Shown: positions 5,799-12,414 of the stretch, piece by piece | Layout: every line of letters starts with the position of its first letter | How positions within the stretch are numbered: position 1 is the stretch's first letter | DNA from: Actinomycetes bacterium | GTDB lineage: Bacteria > Actinomycetota > Actinomycetes > Actinomycetales > Microbacteriaceae | Reading direction: 5' to 3' | Assembly: GCA_023421635.1 (NCBI GenBank) | Contig: JAEZSU010000033.1 | Coordinates: forward strand, 1-12,414 | Length of the DNA stretch: 12,414 nucleotides | Notes under the pieces: generated by a model | Told to the model about the DNA's origin: nothing | Seen by the model: only the letters and a program-made list of their open reading frames with translations | The model's database searches: none | Translations under genes and position numbers: made by a program

Positions 5799-8753
5799 TC
5801 ACGGTTCGAAGAGCCCGCGGATGTCGTCTGCGGTGAGGTCCTGCGCGAACACCGCGTCGTCGTCGACGACCGCGCGGAACAGGCGGGCCTTCCGCCGCTG
5901 CAACGCCACCACCTTCTCCTCGATCGTGTCGGCGGCGATCATGCGGTAGACCATGACGGATGCGGTCTGCCCGATGCGGTGCGCACGGTCGACCGCCTGC
6001 GCCTCCGCCGCCGGGTTCCACCACGGGTCGAGCACGAACACGTAGTCCGCCTCCGTGAGGGTGAGCCCGAACCCGCCGGCCTTGAGGCTGATGAGGAACG
6101 CGGGCGCCGTGCCGGTGCGGAACCGCTCGACGACCTCGCCGCGGCGGGTGGTGGCGCCGTCGAGGTACTCGTGGCCGATGCCGGCGGCATCCAGCCGTGC
6201 CGCGGCGAGCCGCAGGAAGGAGGTGAACTGGCTGAACACCAGTGCGCGGTGCCCCTCCGCCGCCAGCTCCACCAGCCGGTCCAGCAGCGTGTCCAGCTTG
6301 CTGGCGGGCACCGCCGCGTGCACCGGGTCGACGAGCGCAGGCGAGAGGCTCATGAGCCGCAGCAGGGTGAGCGAGCGGAACACGATCAGGCGATTGCGGT
6401 CGATGTCGTCGAGCAGCCCGAGCACCTTCTGCCGTTCGCGCTGCAGCGCCGTGTCGTACAGGGCGCGGTGCGCCGGATCGAGCGCGACCCGCAGTTCGGC
6501 CTCCTGCCGCGGCGGCAGCTCCGGTGCGACGAGCTCCTTCGTGCGACGCAGCAGGAACGGCCGGATGCGGCGACGGAGCCGTGCCAGCCGCACCGCGCGG
6601 AAGGGGCCGGCCTCCGCGGTCTCCGGCACCCTGCCGTGCTCGATCGGCGAGACGTACTCGTCGCGGAACCGGCGCGCCGACGGGAAGAGCCCGGGCGCCG
6701 TCAGCGCCAGCAGTGCCCACAGGTCGGTGAGGCTGTTCTCGAGCGGGGTGCCCGTGGCGGCGAACACGCCGTCGGCCTGCAGGTCGGCGACCGCGCGGTG
6801 GAGCCTCGTGCGGGGGTTCTTCACGAACTGCGCCTCGTCGAGGATGACCGCACCGAACCGGGTCGTCGCATAGGCGGCGCGGTCGAGCCGCAGCAGGGCA
6901 TAGGACGTGACGACCAGGTCGACATCGGCGGTGAGCGCTGACGGATCGAGCCGGGTCGCGCCGATGGTCCGCACGCGCAGTCCCGGTGCGAAGCGCGCGG
7001 CCTGCTCCGCCCATGCGGGGACCACGGAGGTCGGCGCGACGACCAGCACGGGAGCGCCGCCGGTCTCGCGCACGTGCGCGGCAAGGGCGAGCAGCTGCAC
7101 GGTCTTGCCGAGCCCCATGTCGTCGGCGAGGATGCCGCCCAGTCCGTGCCGCCGGAGGAACGCGAGCCAGTCGTACCCCGCGCGCTGGTAGGGGCGCAGC
7201 CGAGCGGTGAGCCCGGCGGGCAGCGGGGCCTCCGGCACCCGTTCGACGTCGCGGAGCCCCGCCACGAGGCGGCGCCACGCCTGCGCGGGCTCGGCTTCGT
7301 CGGCGAGGTCTTCGAACTCGTCCCACAGGTCGACCTGGGTGCGGTGCAGGCGCGGACCGGTCTCCCACTCCGCGAACTCGCCTGCTTCGTCGAGGAGGTC
7401 CTTGAGCCGTTCCAGCGCGGGGTGCGCGAGCGAGAAGTACGCGCCGTCCGCGAGCAGGAGCCGGCGTCGGCCGCGGACGAGGGCTTCGATGAGCGCGGCG
7501 AAGGGCACCGGTCGACCCTCGATGGAGACGAGGATGCCGAGGTCGAACCAGTCCGGGTCGGCCGTGTCGACGGTGGTGATCCGGATCCGCGGGTCGCCGC
7601 GCAGTTCGGTGTAGGTGCGGGCGGGCGCGTTCCCCTCGATGCGGACGCCGTCGATCGATGCCCAGGCGGGGAGGACGCGCACGGCGAACGCCGCGGCGTC
7701 GGCATCCGTGAGCGTGCCGGCCGGCGTGAACGGTGACGCCGTCTCGAGCGTCCACACTTCGCCGAGCCGCCGGCGCAGCTCGGCCTCCGCCGCAGCGTCG
7801 CGGTCGGGGTGACGGCGGGGCGGATAGGGCCAGCGGGCGTGACCCGGGTAGGACCACTCGATGATGTAGTCCACCGCGTCCTCGCGGAACGTCACGGTGA
7901 CCACCGCGACGGGGGTCGCCGGCGGCGGCAGGGGCAGATCGGCCGCGGCGGTGACGACCGCGCGCCGTCTGAGGCCCGGCAGTCCCCCGGTGAGGAACTC
8001 CTCCCGCTCCTCGGGCGGCACCCGGACGCCCTCGTCGAGGTGCAGCAGCGCCTGCACCGGCGCGGTGAGGGGCGCCGGGGCGAGCACCACCGGCACCGGA
8101 TCGCGGTCGAGCGCGGCGGCGTAGACACCGGTCAACCCGATGGGGCGCACGACATGGTGGTCGAGGGGCGCACCGTCGATGTGCACGTCGGCGCGGAGTG
8201 CGAGGCCGTCACCGTCCCGGGTCAGCAGGATCGTGGCGTCCGCTGCCGCGCCCAGTCGCACCTCCTGGCCCGTCGCCGCCGGGACGAGCGGAATGCCGAC
8301 TGCCGACGCGGCGGCCAGGTGCGGCCACAGCAGCGCGGATTCGGCGCCGTCGAGGGTCAGCCACTCCCCCGGATCGGTCCACGGCCCGCCGGCGCGAGTG
8401 CCGAGCAGGATGCTGCCGAGCTCCCGGAACCAGCGCACGTGCGCGACGAGATAGGGCGCGGTGGGGCGGCGCACCGCATCCCACGAGACGCCCGTCTTCA
8501 CCCACCCGTCCGAACGGGCGCTCCGCACGAGCGGACGGATGCCGAGCGACAGGTCGTCGCGTCGCCGGGCGAGCCCGCGCGCGTCGACCGGTTCGATCCG
8601 GCGCGGCGCCCAGTCGTCGGGGCGGTACGCGCTCCGCTGCCGCAACGCGACACCGAGCGCGAGCGCGGCACCCTCGGCCGACGGCGGTGACGTGAGCAGG
8701 GAGCGCCACGACGGCACTCCCGACCCCGTCGGCGACGACGACGGAGCGCTCAC
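5799..8753 (-). CDS. SNF2-family DEAD/DEAH-box ATPase (bacterial RapA/SNF2 type)
   Basis: A 984-residue Swi2/Snf2 ATPase, probably a DNA translocase acting on chromosomal protein-DNA complexes; its target is unknown. The motor is complete: RPYQRAGYDWLAFL, Walker A ADDMGLGKT at 543-551 (K550), DEAQ at 639-642, TGTPLENSLTDLWALL, then the second RecA lobe with VFSQFTSFL, LISLKAGGFGLTLTEA and QAVDRAHRIGQ at 919-929. The region before the motor contains the bacterial SNF2-associated pattern (DWFDLGILVSIEGRPVPF ... LLLADGAYFSL). No SWIM zinc finger and no cysteine at all are present. I place the start at GTG 8753, four bases after the nusB stop; the frame stays open to 8918 but only within nusB, and GTG 8717 is an alternative. 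Likely the last gene of efp-nusB-SNF2. Confidence 0.92.
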   Translation of the reverse strand: MSAPSSSPTGSGVPSWRSLLTSPPSAEGAALALGVALRQRSAYRPDDWAPRRIEPVDARGLARRRDDLSLGIRPLVRSARSDGWVKTGVSWDAVRRPTAPYLVAHVRWFRELGSILLGTRAGGPWTDPGEWLTLDGAESALLWPHLAAASAVGIPLVPAATGQEVRLGAAADATILLTRDGDGLALRADVHIDGAPLDHHVVRPIGLTGVYAAALDRDPVPVVLAPAPLTAPVQALLHLDEGVRVPPEEREEFLTGGLPGLRRRAVVTAAADLPLPPPATPVAVVTVTFREDAVDYIIEWSYPGHARWPYPPRRHPDRDAAAEAELRRRLGEVWTLETASPFTPAGTLTDADAAAFAVRVLPAWASIDGVRIEGNAPARTYTELRGDPRIRITTVDTADPDWFDLGILVSIEGRPVPFAALIEALVRGRRRLLLADGAYFSLAHPALERLKDLLDEAGEFAEWETGPRLHRTQVDLWDEFEDLADEAEPAQAWRRLVAGLRDVERVPEAPLPAGLTARLRPYQRAGYDWLAFLRRHGLGGILADDMGLGKTVQLLALAAHVRETGGAPVLVVAPTSVVPAWAEQAARFAPGLRVRTIGATRLDPSALTADVDLVVTSYALLRLDRAAYATTRFGAVILDEAQFVKNPRTRLHRAVADLQADGVFAATGTPLENSLTDLWALLALTAPGLFPSARRFRDEYVSPIEHGRVPETAEAGPFRAVRLARLRRRIRPFLLRRTKELVAPELPPRQEAELRVALDPAHRALYDTALQRERQKVLGLLDDIDRNRLIVFRSLTLLRLMSLSPALVDPVHAAVPASKLDTLLDRLVELAAEGHRALVFSQFTSFLRLAAARLDAAGIGHEYLDGATTRRGEVVERFRTGTAPAFLISLKAGGFGLTLTEADYVFVLDPWWNPAAEAQAVDRAHRIGQTASVMVYRMIAADTIEEKVVALQRRKARLFRAVVDDDAVFAQDLTADDIRGLFEP

Positions 8754-8757
8754 CTGC

Positions 8758-9168
8758 TCAGCGGGTTCGTGCGATCCGCGCGAGGACCCCGTGGACGAAC
8801 GAGCCGGAGTCGTCCGTGGAGAACTCCTTCGCGAGCTCGACCGCCTCGTCGATGGCCACCGCGTCGGGGACCTCGTCGTTGAAGAGGATCTCCCAGACGC
8901 CGATCCGGAGCACGGCACGGTCGACGGCGGGCATCCGCTCGAGCTTCCAGTCGCGGGCGTGCGTGACGATCTGCTCGTCGATCTCGTCGCGGTTGTCGAT
9001 CACCCCGTCGACGATCTCCCGCGCGTACAGCCAGGAGGCCTGCCGCGCGGGCTCGCTCGCGGCGCGGGACGCCTCGGCCGCCAGCATGACGCCGAGGTCC
9101 TCGCCCCGGACGTCCGCCTGGAAGATGATGTCGAGGGCGCGCTTGCGCGCCTTGCTGCGTGCGCTCAC
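8758..9168 (-). CDS. nusB: Transcription antitermination factor NusB
   Basis: A 136-residue NusB, the partner of NusE (ribosomal protein S10) that binds boxA RNA in rRNA antitermination complexes. The all-helical NusB pattern is clear: SKARKRALDIIFQADVRG at the N-terminus, the central LERMPAVDRAVLRIGVWEIL, and the signature VAIDEAVELAKEFSTDDSGSFVHGVLARI near the end. The start is GTG 9168, three bases after the efp stop, with only a weak ribosome site, so translation probably depends on coupling to efp. Its stop is followed after four bases by the SNF2 start. The efp-nusB neighbourhood is standard in actinobacteria. Confidence 0.96.
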   Translation of the reverse strand: MSARSKARKRALDIIFQADVRGEDLGVMLAAEASRAASEPARQASWLYAREIVDGVIDNRDEIDEQIVTHARDWKLERMPAVDRAVLRIGVWEILFNDEVPDAVAIDEAVELAKEFSTDDSGSFVHGVLARIARTR

Positions 9169-9171
9169 GCG

Positions 9172-9732
9172 TCAGTTGACCCGGCCGAGGTAGTCCCCGG
9201 TGCGGGTGTCGACCTTGACCTTGGTGCCGGTCTCGAGGAACAGCGGCACCTGGATCTCGTAACCGGTCTCGACGGTCGCGGCCTTGGTGCCGGCCGAGGA
9301 GCGGTCGCCCTGCAGGCCCGGCTCGGTGTACGTGATCTCGAGCACGACGGACGCGGGCAGGTCGACGTACAGCGGGTTGCCGTTGTTCAGGGCGATGGTG
9401 ACCTGCTGGTTCTCGAGCAGGAAGTTCGCGGCGTCGCCGACGACGGCGGCGGGGACGTTGATCTGGTCGTAGTCCGTGGTGTCCATGAACACGAACGAGT
9501 CGCCGTCGTTGTACAGGTAGGTGAAGTCGCGGCGGTCGACGTTCTCGATCTCGATCTTCGTGCCGGCGTTGTAGGTCTTGTCGACGGTCTTGCCCGTCAC
9601 GACGTTCTTCAGCTTGGTGCGGACGAAAGCGCCGCCCTTGCCGGGCTTCACGTGCTGGAACTCGACCACGCTCCAGAGCTGCCCGTCGATCTTGATGACG
9701 ACGCCGTTCTTGATGTCTGCGGTGGATGCCAT
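9172..9732 (-). CDS. efp: Translation elongation factor P
   Basis: A 186-residue EF-P, which helps ribosomes through polyproline stretches. All three domains are present: the KOW-like N-terminal domain with the tip loop [10 protein letters not shown] at 27-36 (K32 at the tip), the central OB domain, and the C-terminal OB domain ending [29 protein letters not shown], which carries the EF-P signature. The usual actinobacterial tip is PGKGP, thought to work unmodified; here it is PGKGG (9631-9645). ATG 9732 has only a distant GGAAA upstream. It is separated from aroQ by 144 bases with a repeat and a putative promoter, so it likely begins a separate operon with nusB and the SNF2 gene. Confidence 0.97.
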   Translation of the reverse strand: MASTADIKNGVVIKIDGQLWSVVEFQHVKPGKGGAFVRTKLKNVVTGKTVDKTYNAGTKIEIENVDRRDFTYLYNDGDSFVFMDTTDYDQINVPAAVVGDAANFLLENQQVTIALNNGNPLYVDLPASVVLEITYTEPGLQGDRSSAGTKAATVETGYEIQVPLFLETGTKVKVDTRTGDYLGRVN

Positions 9733-9784
9733 GGCTGTGGAGTTTCCGTTCGTCTGCGAGGGGACCCGTGCGGCCCGACCACCC

Positions 9785-9790
9785 AGTCTA
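9785..9790 (-). promoter_or_regulatory. Putative -10 element of the efp promoter
   Basis: Minus strand TAGACT fits TANNNT. A start near 9778 would give a leader of about 45 nt. Any -35 would lie inside the 69-nt repeat copy B, where no TTGACA-like hexamer stands at 16-18 bp, so this is moderate evidence only. Confidence 0.4.
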
Positions 9791-9794
9791 AACC

Positions 9795-9863
9795 GCGAGA
9801 CAGCATCTGCACGCCGAGACCGCTGTCGACGGCTGCAGTCCGGTGGCGCAGATGCAGTCTCGC
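9795..9863. repeat. 69-nt palindromic intergenic repeat, copy B
   Basis: The same length as copy A (4051-4119) with 53 of 69 bases identical in the same orientation; differences lie mostly in the middle of each arm. The outer inverted repeat is GCGAGACAGCATCTGC against GCAGATGCAGTCTCGC, 15 of 16 positions pairing. When reverse-complemented its first 21 bases match copy A at 20 positions. It fills most of the gap between the aroQ stop and the efp promoter, so it could end the aro transcript and also set the context of the efp -35 region. Confidence 0.8.
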
Positions 9864-9876
9864 GGTCCGTGGCGGG

Positions 9877-10335
9877 TCAGCCGTCTGCCTGGCCGGTGAT
9901 GACCGCGACCAGCAGGTCGACCGCTCGCGCGTAGCCCGCGACCCCCTCGCCGACGACGTGCACGGCGGCGACGTCGCGGACGTAGGAGTGGTGCCGGAAC
10001 TCCTCCCGCGCGTACACGTCCGAGATGTGCACCTCCGCGACCGGCAGTGCCACGCCGGAGAGCGCGTCGCGCAGGACGACGGAGGTGTGGGTGAGCCCGC
10101 CCGGGTTGATGACGATGCCGGCGCAGTCCTCGCGGGCGGCGTGGATCGCGTCCAGCAGCACGCCCTCGTGGTTGCTCTGCACCGCGCGCACCTCGAACCC
10201 GTGCGCGGCGGCGGCCCGGGCTGTCAGCTGCTCGACGTCCTCGAGCGTCTCGTGCCCGTACACGGCGGGCTCGCGGATGCCGAGGAGGTTCAGGTTCGGG
10301 CCGTTGACCAGCAGCAGACGACGGGGAGCGTTCAC
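9877..10335 (-). CDS. aroQ: 3-dehydroquinate dehydratase, type II
   Basis: A 152-residue type II dehydroquinase, converting 3-dehydroquinate to 3-dehydroshikimate (third shikimate step); the family forms dodecamers. Key features: NGPNLNLLG at 11-19, catalytic R21 and Y26 in REPAVYG, QSNHEG at 53-58, N77 in INPGGLTHTS, and the active-site H103 of EVHIS with R114 after it. These agree with the type II mechanism. The start is GTG 10335; the good GGAGG sits only one base before it, an unusually short spacing, and no other ATG or GTG is available in frame nearby. It lies 36 bases after aroB, with which it is probably co-transcribed, and is followed by repeat copy B. Confidence 0.95.
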   Translation of the reverse strand: MNAPRRLLLVNGPNLNLLGIREPAVYGHETLEDVEQLTARAAAAHGFEVRAVQSNHEGVLLDAIHAAREDCAGIVINPGGLTHTSVVLRDALSGVALPVAEVHISDVYAREEFRHHSYVRDVAAVHVVGEGVAGYARAVDLLVAVITGQADG

Positions 10336-10371
10336 GCCTCCGACGCTACTGCACCGGTCCGGGCGCCGCGG

Positions 10372-11451
10372 TCAGTCCGCGATCTCCTGGTACGCGGCGA
10401 ACAGCAGCGACTCGTCGGGCGCCTGCAGCACCGTCGGACGCGCGATGTCGTCCAGCACGATGAACCGCAGCATCCCGCCACGGCTCTTCTTGTCGCGCTG
10501 CATGGTCGCCAAGAGCTGCTGCCAGGCCCCGCCCCGGTAGGAGACCGGCAGCCCGAGCGACGTCAGCACCTCGCGGTGGCGCTGTGCTGCCTCGTCGGAC
10601 AGTCGGCCGGCGAGCCGCGAGAGCTCTGCGGCGTACATCATGCCGACCGACACGGCCGCGCCGTGCCGCCAGCGATAGCGCTCGGCGTGCTCGATCGCGT
10701 GTCCGAGGGTGTGCCCGTAGTTGAGGATCTCGCGGAGGCCGCCCTCGCGGAAGTCCTCCCCCACGACCCGTGCCTTCATCTCGATCGCGAGCTCCATGCA
10801 CCGGCGGAAGGATGCGGAGGCGGGGTCGACGATCGCGGCGGGTTCGGCCTCGATGCGCTCGAGGATCTCGGGCGACCAGATGAACCCTGCCTTGACGACC
10901 TCGGCGAACCCGGCGGTGGCCTCGTTGGGGCTCAGCGTGTCGAGGAAGGCGAGGTCGCAGACCACCGCGCGCGGCGCCCAGAACGCCCCGACGAGGTTCT
11001 TCCCCTCGGCGGTGTTGATCCCGGTCTTGCCGCCGACGGCCGCATCGACCATCGCGAGCACCGTCGTGGGGACGAGCACGACCTGCACGCCGCGGAGCCA
11101 CGTGGCCGCGACGAACCCCGCGAGGTCGGTGACCGCGCCGCCGCCGAAGCCGATCACGGCGTCGGTGCGCGTGAAGTCCGCCTGGCCCATGACCTGCCAG
11201 CAGAACGCGGCGACCTCGACGCGCTTGCCCTGCTCGGCGTCGGGGATCTCGGCGAGGAGCACGTCGCGCGTGCCGTCCTGCAGCCGCTCCCGCAGCGCTT
11301 CCGCCTGGGCGCCGAGCGTCGGCGGGTGCACGACGAGCACCTTGCGCACGGACGGCGCGAGGGACTCGCCGACGCGGTCGAGGATGTCGCGACCGATCGT
11401 GACCTCGTAGGGTGCGTCGCCGGGGACGGTGATGACGGTGGGCTCGCTCAT
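10372..11451 (-). CDS. aroB: 3-dehydroquinate synthase
   Basis: A 359-residue NAD- and metal-dependent enzyme that converts DAHP to 3-dehydroquinate, the second shikimate step. Seen: the NAD-binding GFGGGAVTDLAGF at 101-113, PTTVLAMVDAAVGGKTGIN at 128-146, the metal ligands E184, H247 (NYGHTLGHAIEH at 244-255) and H263. The start is ATG 11451, which overlaps the aroK stop as ATGA and begins MSEPTVITV; an in-frame start at 11487 would extend 36 bases into aroK and is unlikely. Weak AGAGAG ribosome site, so coupling with aroK is expected. Length and motifs are normal. Confidence 0.96.
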   Translation of the reverse strand: MSEPTVITVPGDAPYEVTIGRDILDRVGESLAPSVRKVLVVHPPTLGAQAEALRERLQDGTRDVLLAEIPDAEQGKRVEVAAFCWQVMGQADFTRTDAVIGFGGGAVTDLAGFVAATWLRGVQVVLVPTTVLAMVDAAVGGKTGINTAEGKNLVGAFWAPRAVVCDLAFLDTLSPNEATAGFAEVVKAGFIWSPEILERIEAEPAAIVDPASASFRRCMELAIEMKARVVGEDFREGGLREILNYGHTLGHAIEHAERYRWRHGAAVSVGMMYAAELSRLAGRLSDEAAQRHREVLTSLGLPVSYRGGAWQQLLATMQRDKKSRGGMLRFIVLDDIARPTVLQAPDESLLFAAYQEIAD

Positions 11452-11978
11452 GCGGTGCTCTCTTGCTCGGCGCGGGCCTGGACCCACGCGACGATCGCCG
11501 CGACCACCTCGGAGAGCGGGCCGCGGGAGGTGTCGAATTCGACGTCGGCGACGGCGTCGTAGAGGGGCCTGCGCTCCTCGAGGATGCGCACCCAGCGGGT
11601 CACCGGATCCTCGTCCGCAAGCAGGGGCCGGGAGCCGCCGCCGATCCGGCCGGCGACCACCTCCGGCGAGACGGTGAGCAGCACCACCGGATGCGCTGCA
11701 AGGTCGGCACGGGTATCGGGGTCGAGCACGGCGCCGCCGCCAAGCGAGACGACACCCGGCTCCGCCAGCGCGGCGGCGACGGCCTCGCGCTCGAGTTCGC
11801 GGAACCGCGGCTCACCCTCAGTGCGGAACAGCTCGGCGATGGGGCCGTGCGCGCGCACGATCGCCGCATCCGTGTCGGCGAACGGCACGCCGAGCGCACG
11901 AGCGACCTTGCGTCCGATGCTGGTCTTGCCCGCGCCCATCGGGCCCACGAGCACCAGCGACGGGGCGGATGCGGTCAT
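11448..11978 (-). CDS. aroK: Shikimate kinase
   Basis: A 176-residue P-loop kinase phosphorylating shikimate at the 3-hydroxyl, the fifth pathway step. Walker A GPMGAGKT at 12-19 (K18), shikimate-binding DTD at 35-37, R58 in [16 protein letters not shown] with the GGG at 80-82, and R118 in the lid (GSRPLLAD). ATG 11978 overlaps the aroC stop as ATGA. The frame is open to 12161, but that stretch is the shadow of aroC and rich in arginine, so it is excluded. The ribosome site is poor; translational coupling to aroC is likely. Together with aroC, aroB and aroQ it forms the usual actinobacterial shikimate cluster. Confidence 0.96.
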   Translation of the reverse strand: MTASAPSLVLVGPMGAGKTSIGRKVARALGVPFADTDAAIVRAHGPIAELFRTEGEPRFRELEREAVAAALAEPGVVSLGGGAVLDPDTRADLAAHPVVLLTVSPEVVAGRIGGGSRPLLADEDPVTRWVRILEERRPLYDAVADVEFDTSRGPLSEVVAAIVAWVQARAEQESTA

Positions 11979-12414
11979 ACCGGCAGGCCGGGGTCGCTCG
12001 CAGCGGTGGTGCGGAGCGTCTCCGGGATGGCGTCGAGGTACGACCGGAGGTTCCGGCGGGTCTCGGCGACGTTGTCGCCGCCGAACTTCTCCAGCACGCT
12101 CTCGGCGAGGACGATGGCGATCATCGCCTCGGCGACGACGCCGGCGGCGGGGACGGCGCACACATCCGAGCGCTGGTGGTGCGCGGAGGCGGTGTCACCG
12201 GTGGCGACGTCGACGGTCCGCAGCGCGTGCGGCACGGTCGCGATCGGCTTCATGCCCGCGCGCACACGGAGGACGGTGCCGGTGGACATGCCGCCCTCCG
12301 TGCCGCCGGCGCGGTCGCTGCCGCGGGTCACGCCGTCCGGCGTCACGAACAGTTCGTCGTGCGGGGCGGCGGCGCGCCCGCGGGGGGGGTCGGACCCCGC
12401 GCCGCCCGCCACCC
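11975..12414 (-). CDS. aroC: Chorismate synthase (C-terminal part, 5' end cut by window edge)
   Basis: The last 145 or so residues of chorismate synthase, the FMN-dependent final step of the shikimate pathway (EPSP to chorismate). Conserved blocks: [54 protein letters not shown] and [16 protein letters not shown], all typical of the family. The open frame continues through the right edge, so the N-terminal two thirds are missing. The first 20 residues at the edge (12361-12414) are odd: where the family has a GDGF motif and an arginine-rich stretch, this reads GAGS followed by [10 protein letters not shown], in DNA that is almost only G and C and includes a run of eight G. Spacing to HDEL is normal, so it is either divergence or a sequence error near a contig end. 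Confidence 0.93.
   Translation of the reverse strand, partial: VAGGAGSDPPRGRAAAPHDELFVTPDGVTRGSDRAGGTEGGMSTGTVLRVRAGMKPIATVPHALRTVDVATGDTASAHHQRSDVCAVPAAGVVAEAMIAIVLAESVLEKFGGDNVAETRRNLRSYLDAIPETLRTTAASDPGLPV

Noticed and set aside
4208..5836. 542-codon open frame opposite namH
   Set aside because: Antisense to a gene with clear MBL and Rieske motifs; the translation is low-complexity.
8754..8918. N-terminal extension of the SNF2 gene up to 8918
   Set aside because: This stretch is inside nusB in another frame and codes for a serine- and arginine-rich string; GTG 8753 just after the nusB stop is the better start.
8461..11562. 1033-codon open frame on the plus strand opposite nusB, efp, aroQ and aroB
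   Set aside because: Runs antisense across several conserved genes and their gaps; a low-stop frame caused by high GC, with no domain and no ribosome site of note.
11979..12161. N-terminal extension of shikimate kinase
   Set aside because: Arginine-rich shadow of aroC; the ATGA overlap at 11975-11978 gives the normal family start.
1..12414. CRISPR array, tRNA/rRNA genes, insertion sequence, phage or toxin-antitoxin genes
   Set aside because: Looked for and not seen: no regularly spaced direct repeats, no tRNA-like cloverleaf, no transposase or integrase motifs.

Overview
The window reads as a high-GC actinobacterial chromosome, most probably a Microbacterium or close relative (Microbacteriaceae). 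The clues are the very GC-rich codon use, the actinobacterial order aroC-aroK-aroB-aroQ / efp-nusB / pyrR-pyrB-pyrC, and a NamH-like protein that fits the N-glycolylated peptidoglycan known from Microbacterium. The genus is an inference; no rRNA gene is present.

Layout. Nearly everything is on the minus strand, so the reading order is right to left. From the right edge: the 3' part of aroC, then aroK, aroB and aroQ (shikimate pathway; ATGA overlaps join aroC/aroK and aroK/aroB). A 144-bp gap holds a 69-nt palindromic repeat and a putative efp promoter. Next come efp, nusB and a large SNF2-family ATPase in a tight row, then namH, a two-domain beta-lactamase-fold/Rieske protein. A convergent gap follows with a second copy of the 69-nt repeat. 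A small plus-strand operon comes next: a PadR-type repressor and a HAAS-domain membrane protein, transcribed from a textbook promoter buried in a CTAG-rich palindromic operator. Divergent from it is pyrR-pyrB-pyrC (pyrimidine synthesis), with pyrC cut by the left edge.

How it works together. pyrR has a short leader carrying a PyrR-binding RNA hairpin whose lower stem would cover the pyrR Shine-Dalgarno sequence, which predicts PyrR-mediated translational repression of pyrR and, by coupling, of pyrB-pyrC. The PadR promoter appears self-repressed and nearly leaderless. The aro genes feed chorismate synthesis, and efp and nusB serve translation and transcription. In other actinobacteria such as Streptomyces the efp-nusB and pyr blocks lie close together; here the SNF2, namH and PadR genes sit between them as an accessory insert.

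Most worth a second look: the PyrR hairpin, the PadR operator, the paired 69-nt repeats (53 of 69 identical), the NamH assignment, an internal start in the membrane-protein gene, an EF-P tip loop that departs from the usual actinobacterial form, and a strongly over-represented GGATGC/GCATCC hexamer. No RNA genes, CRISPR arrays, insertion sequences or phage genes were seen.
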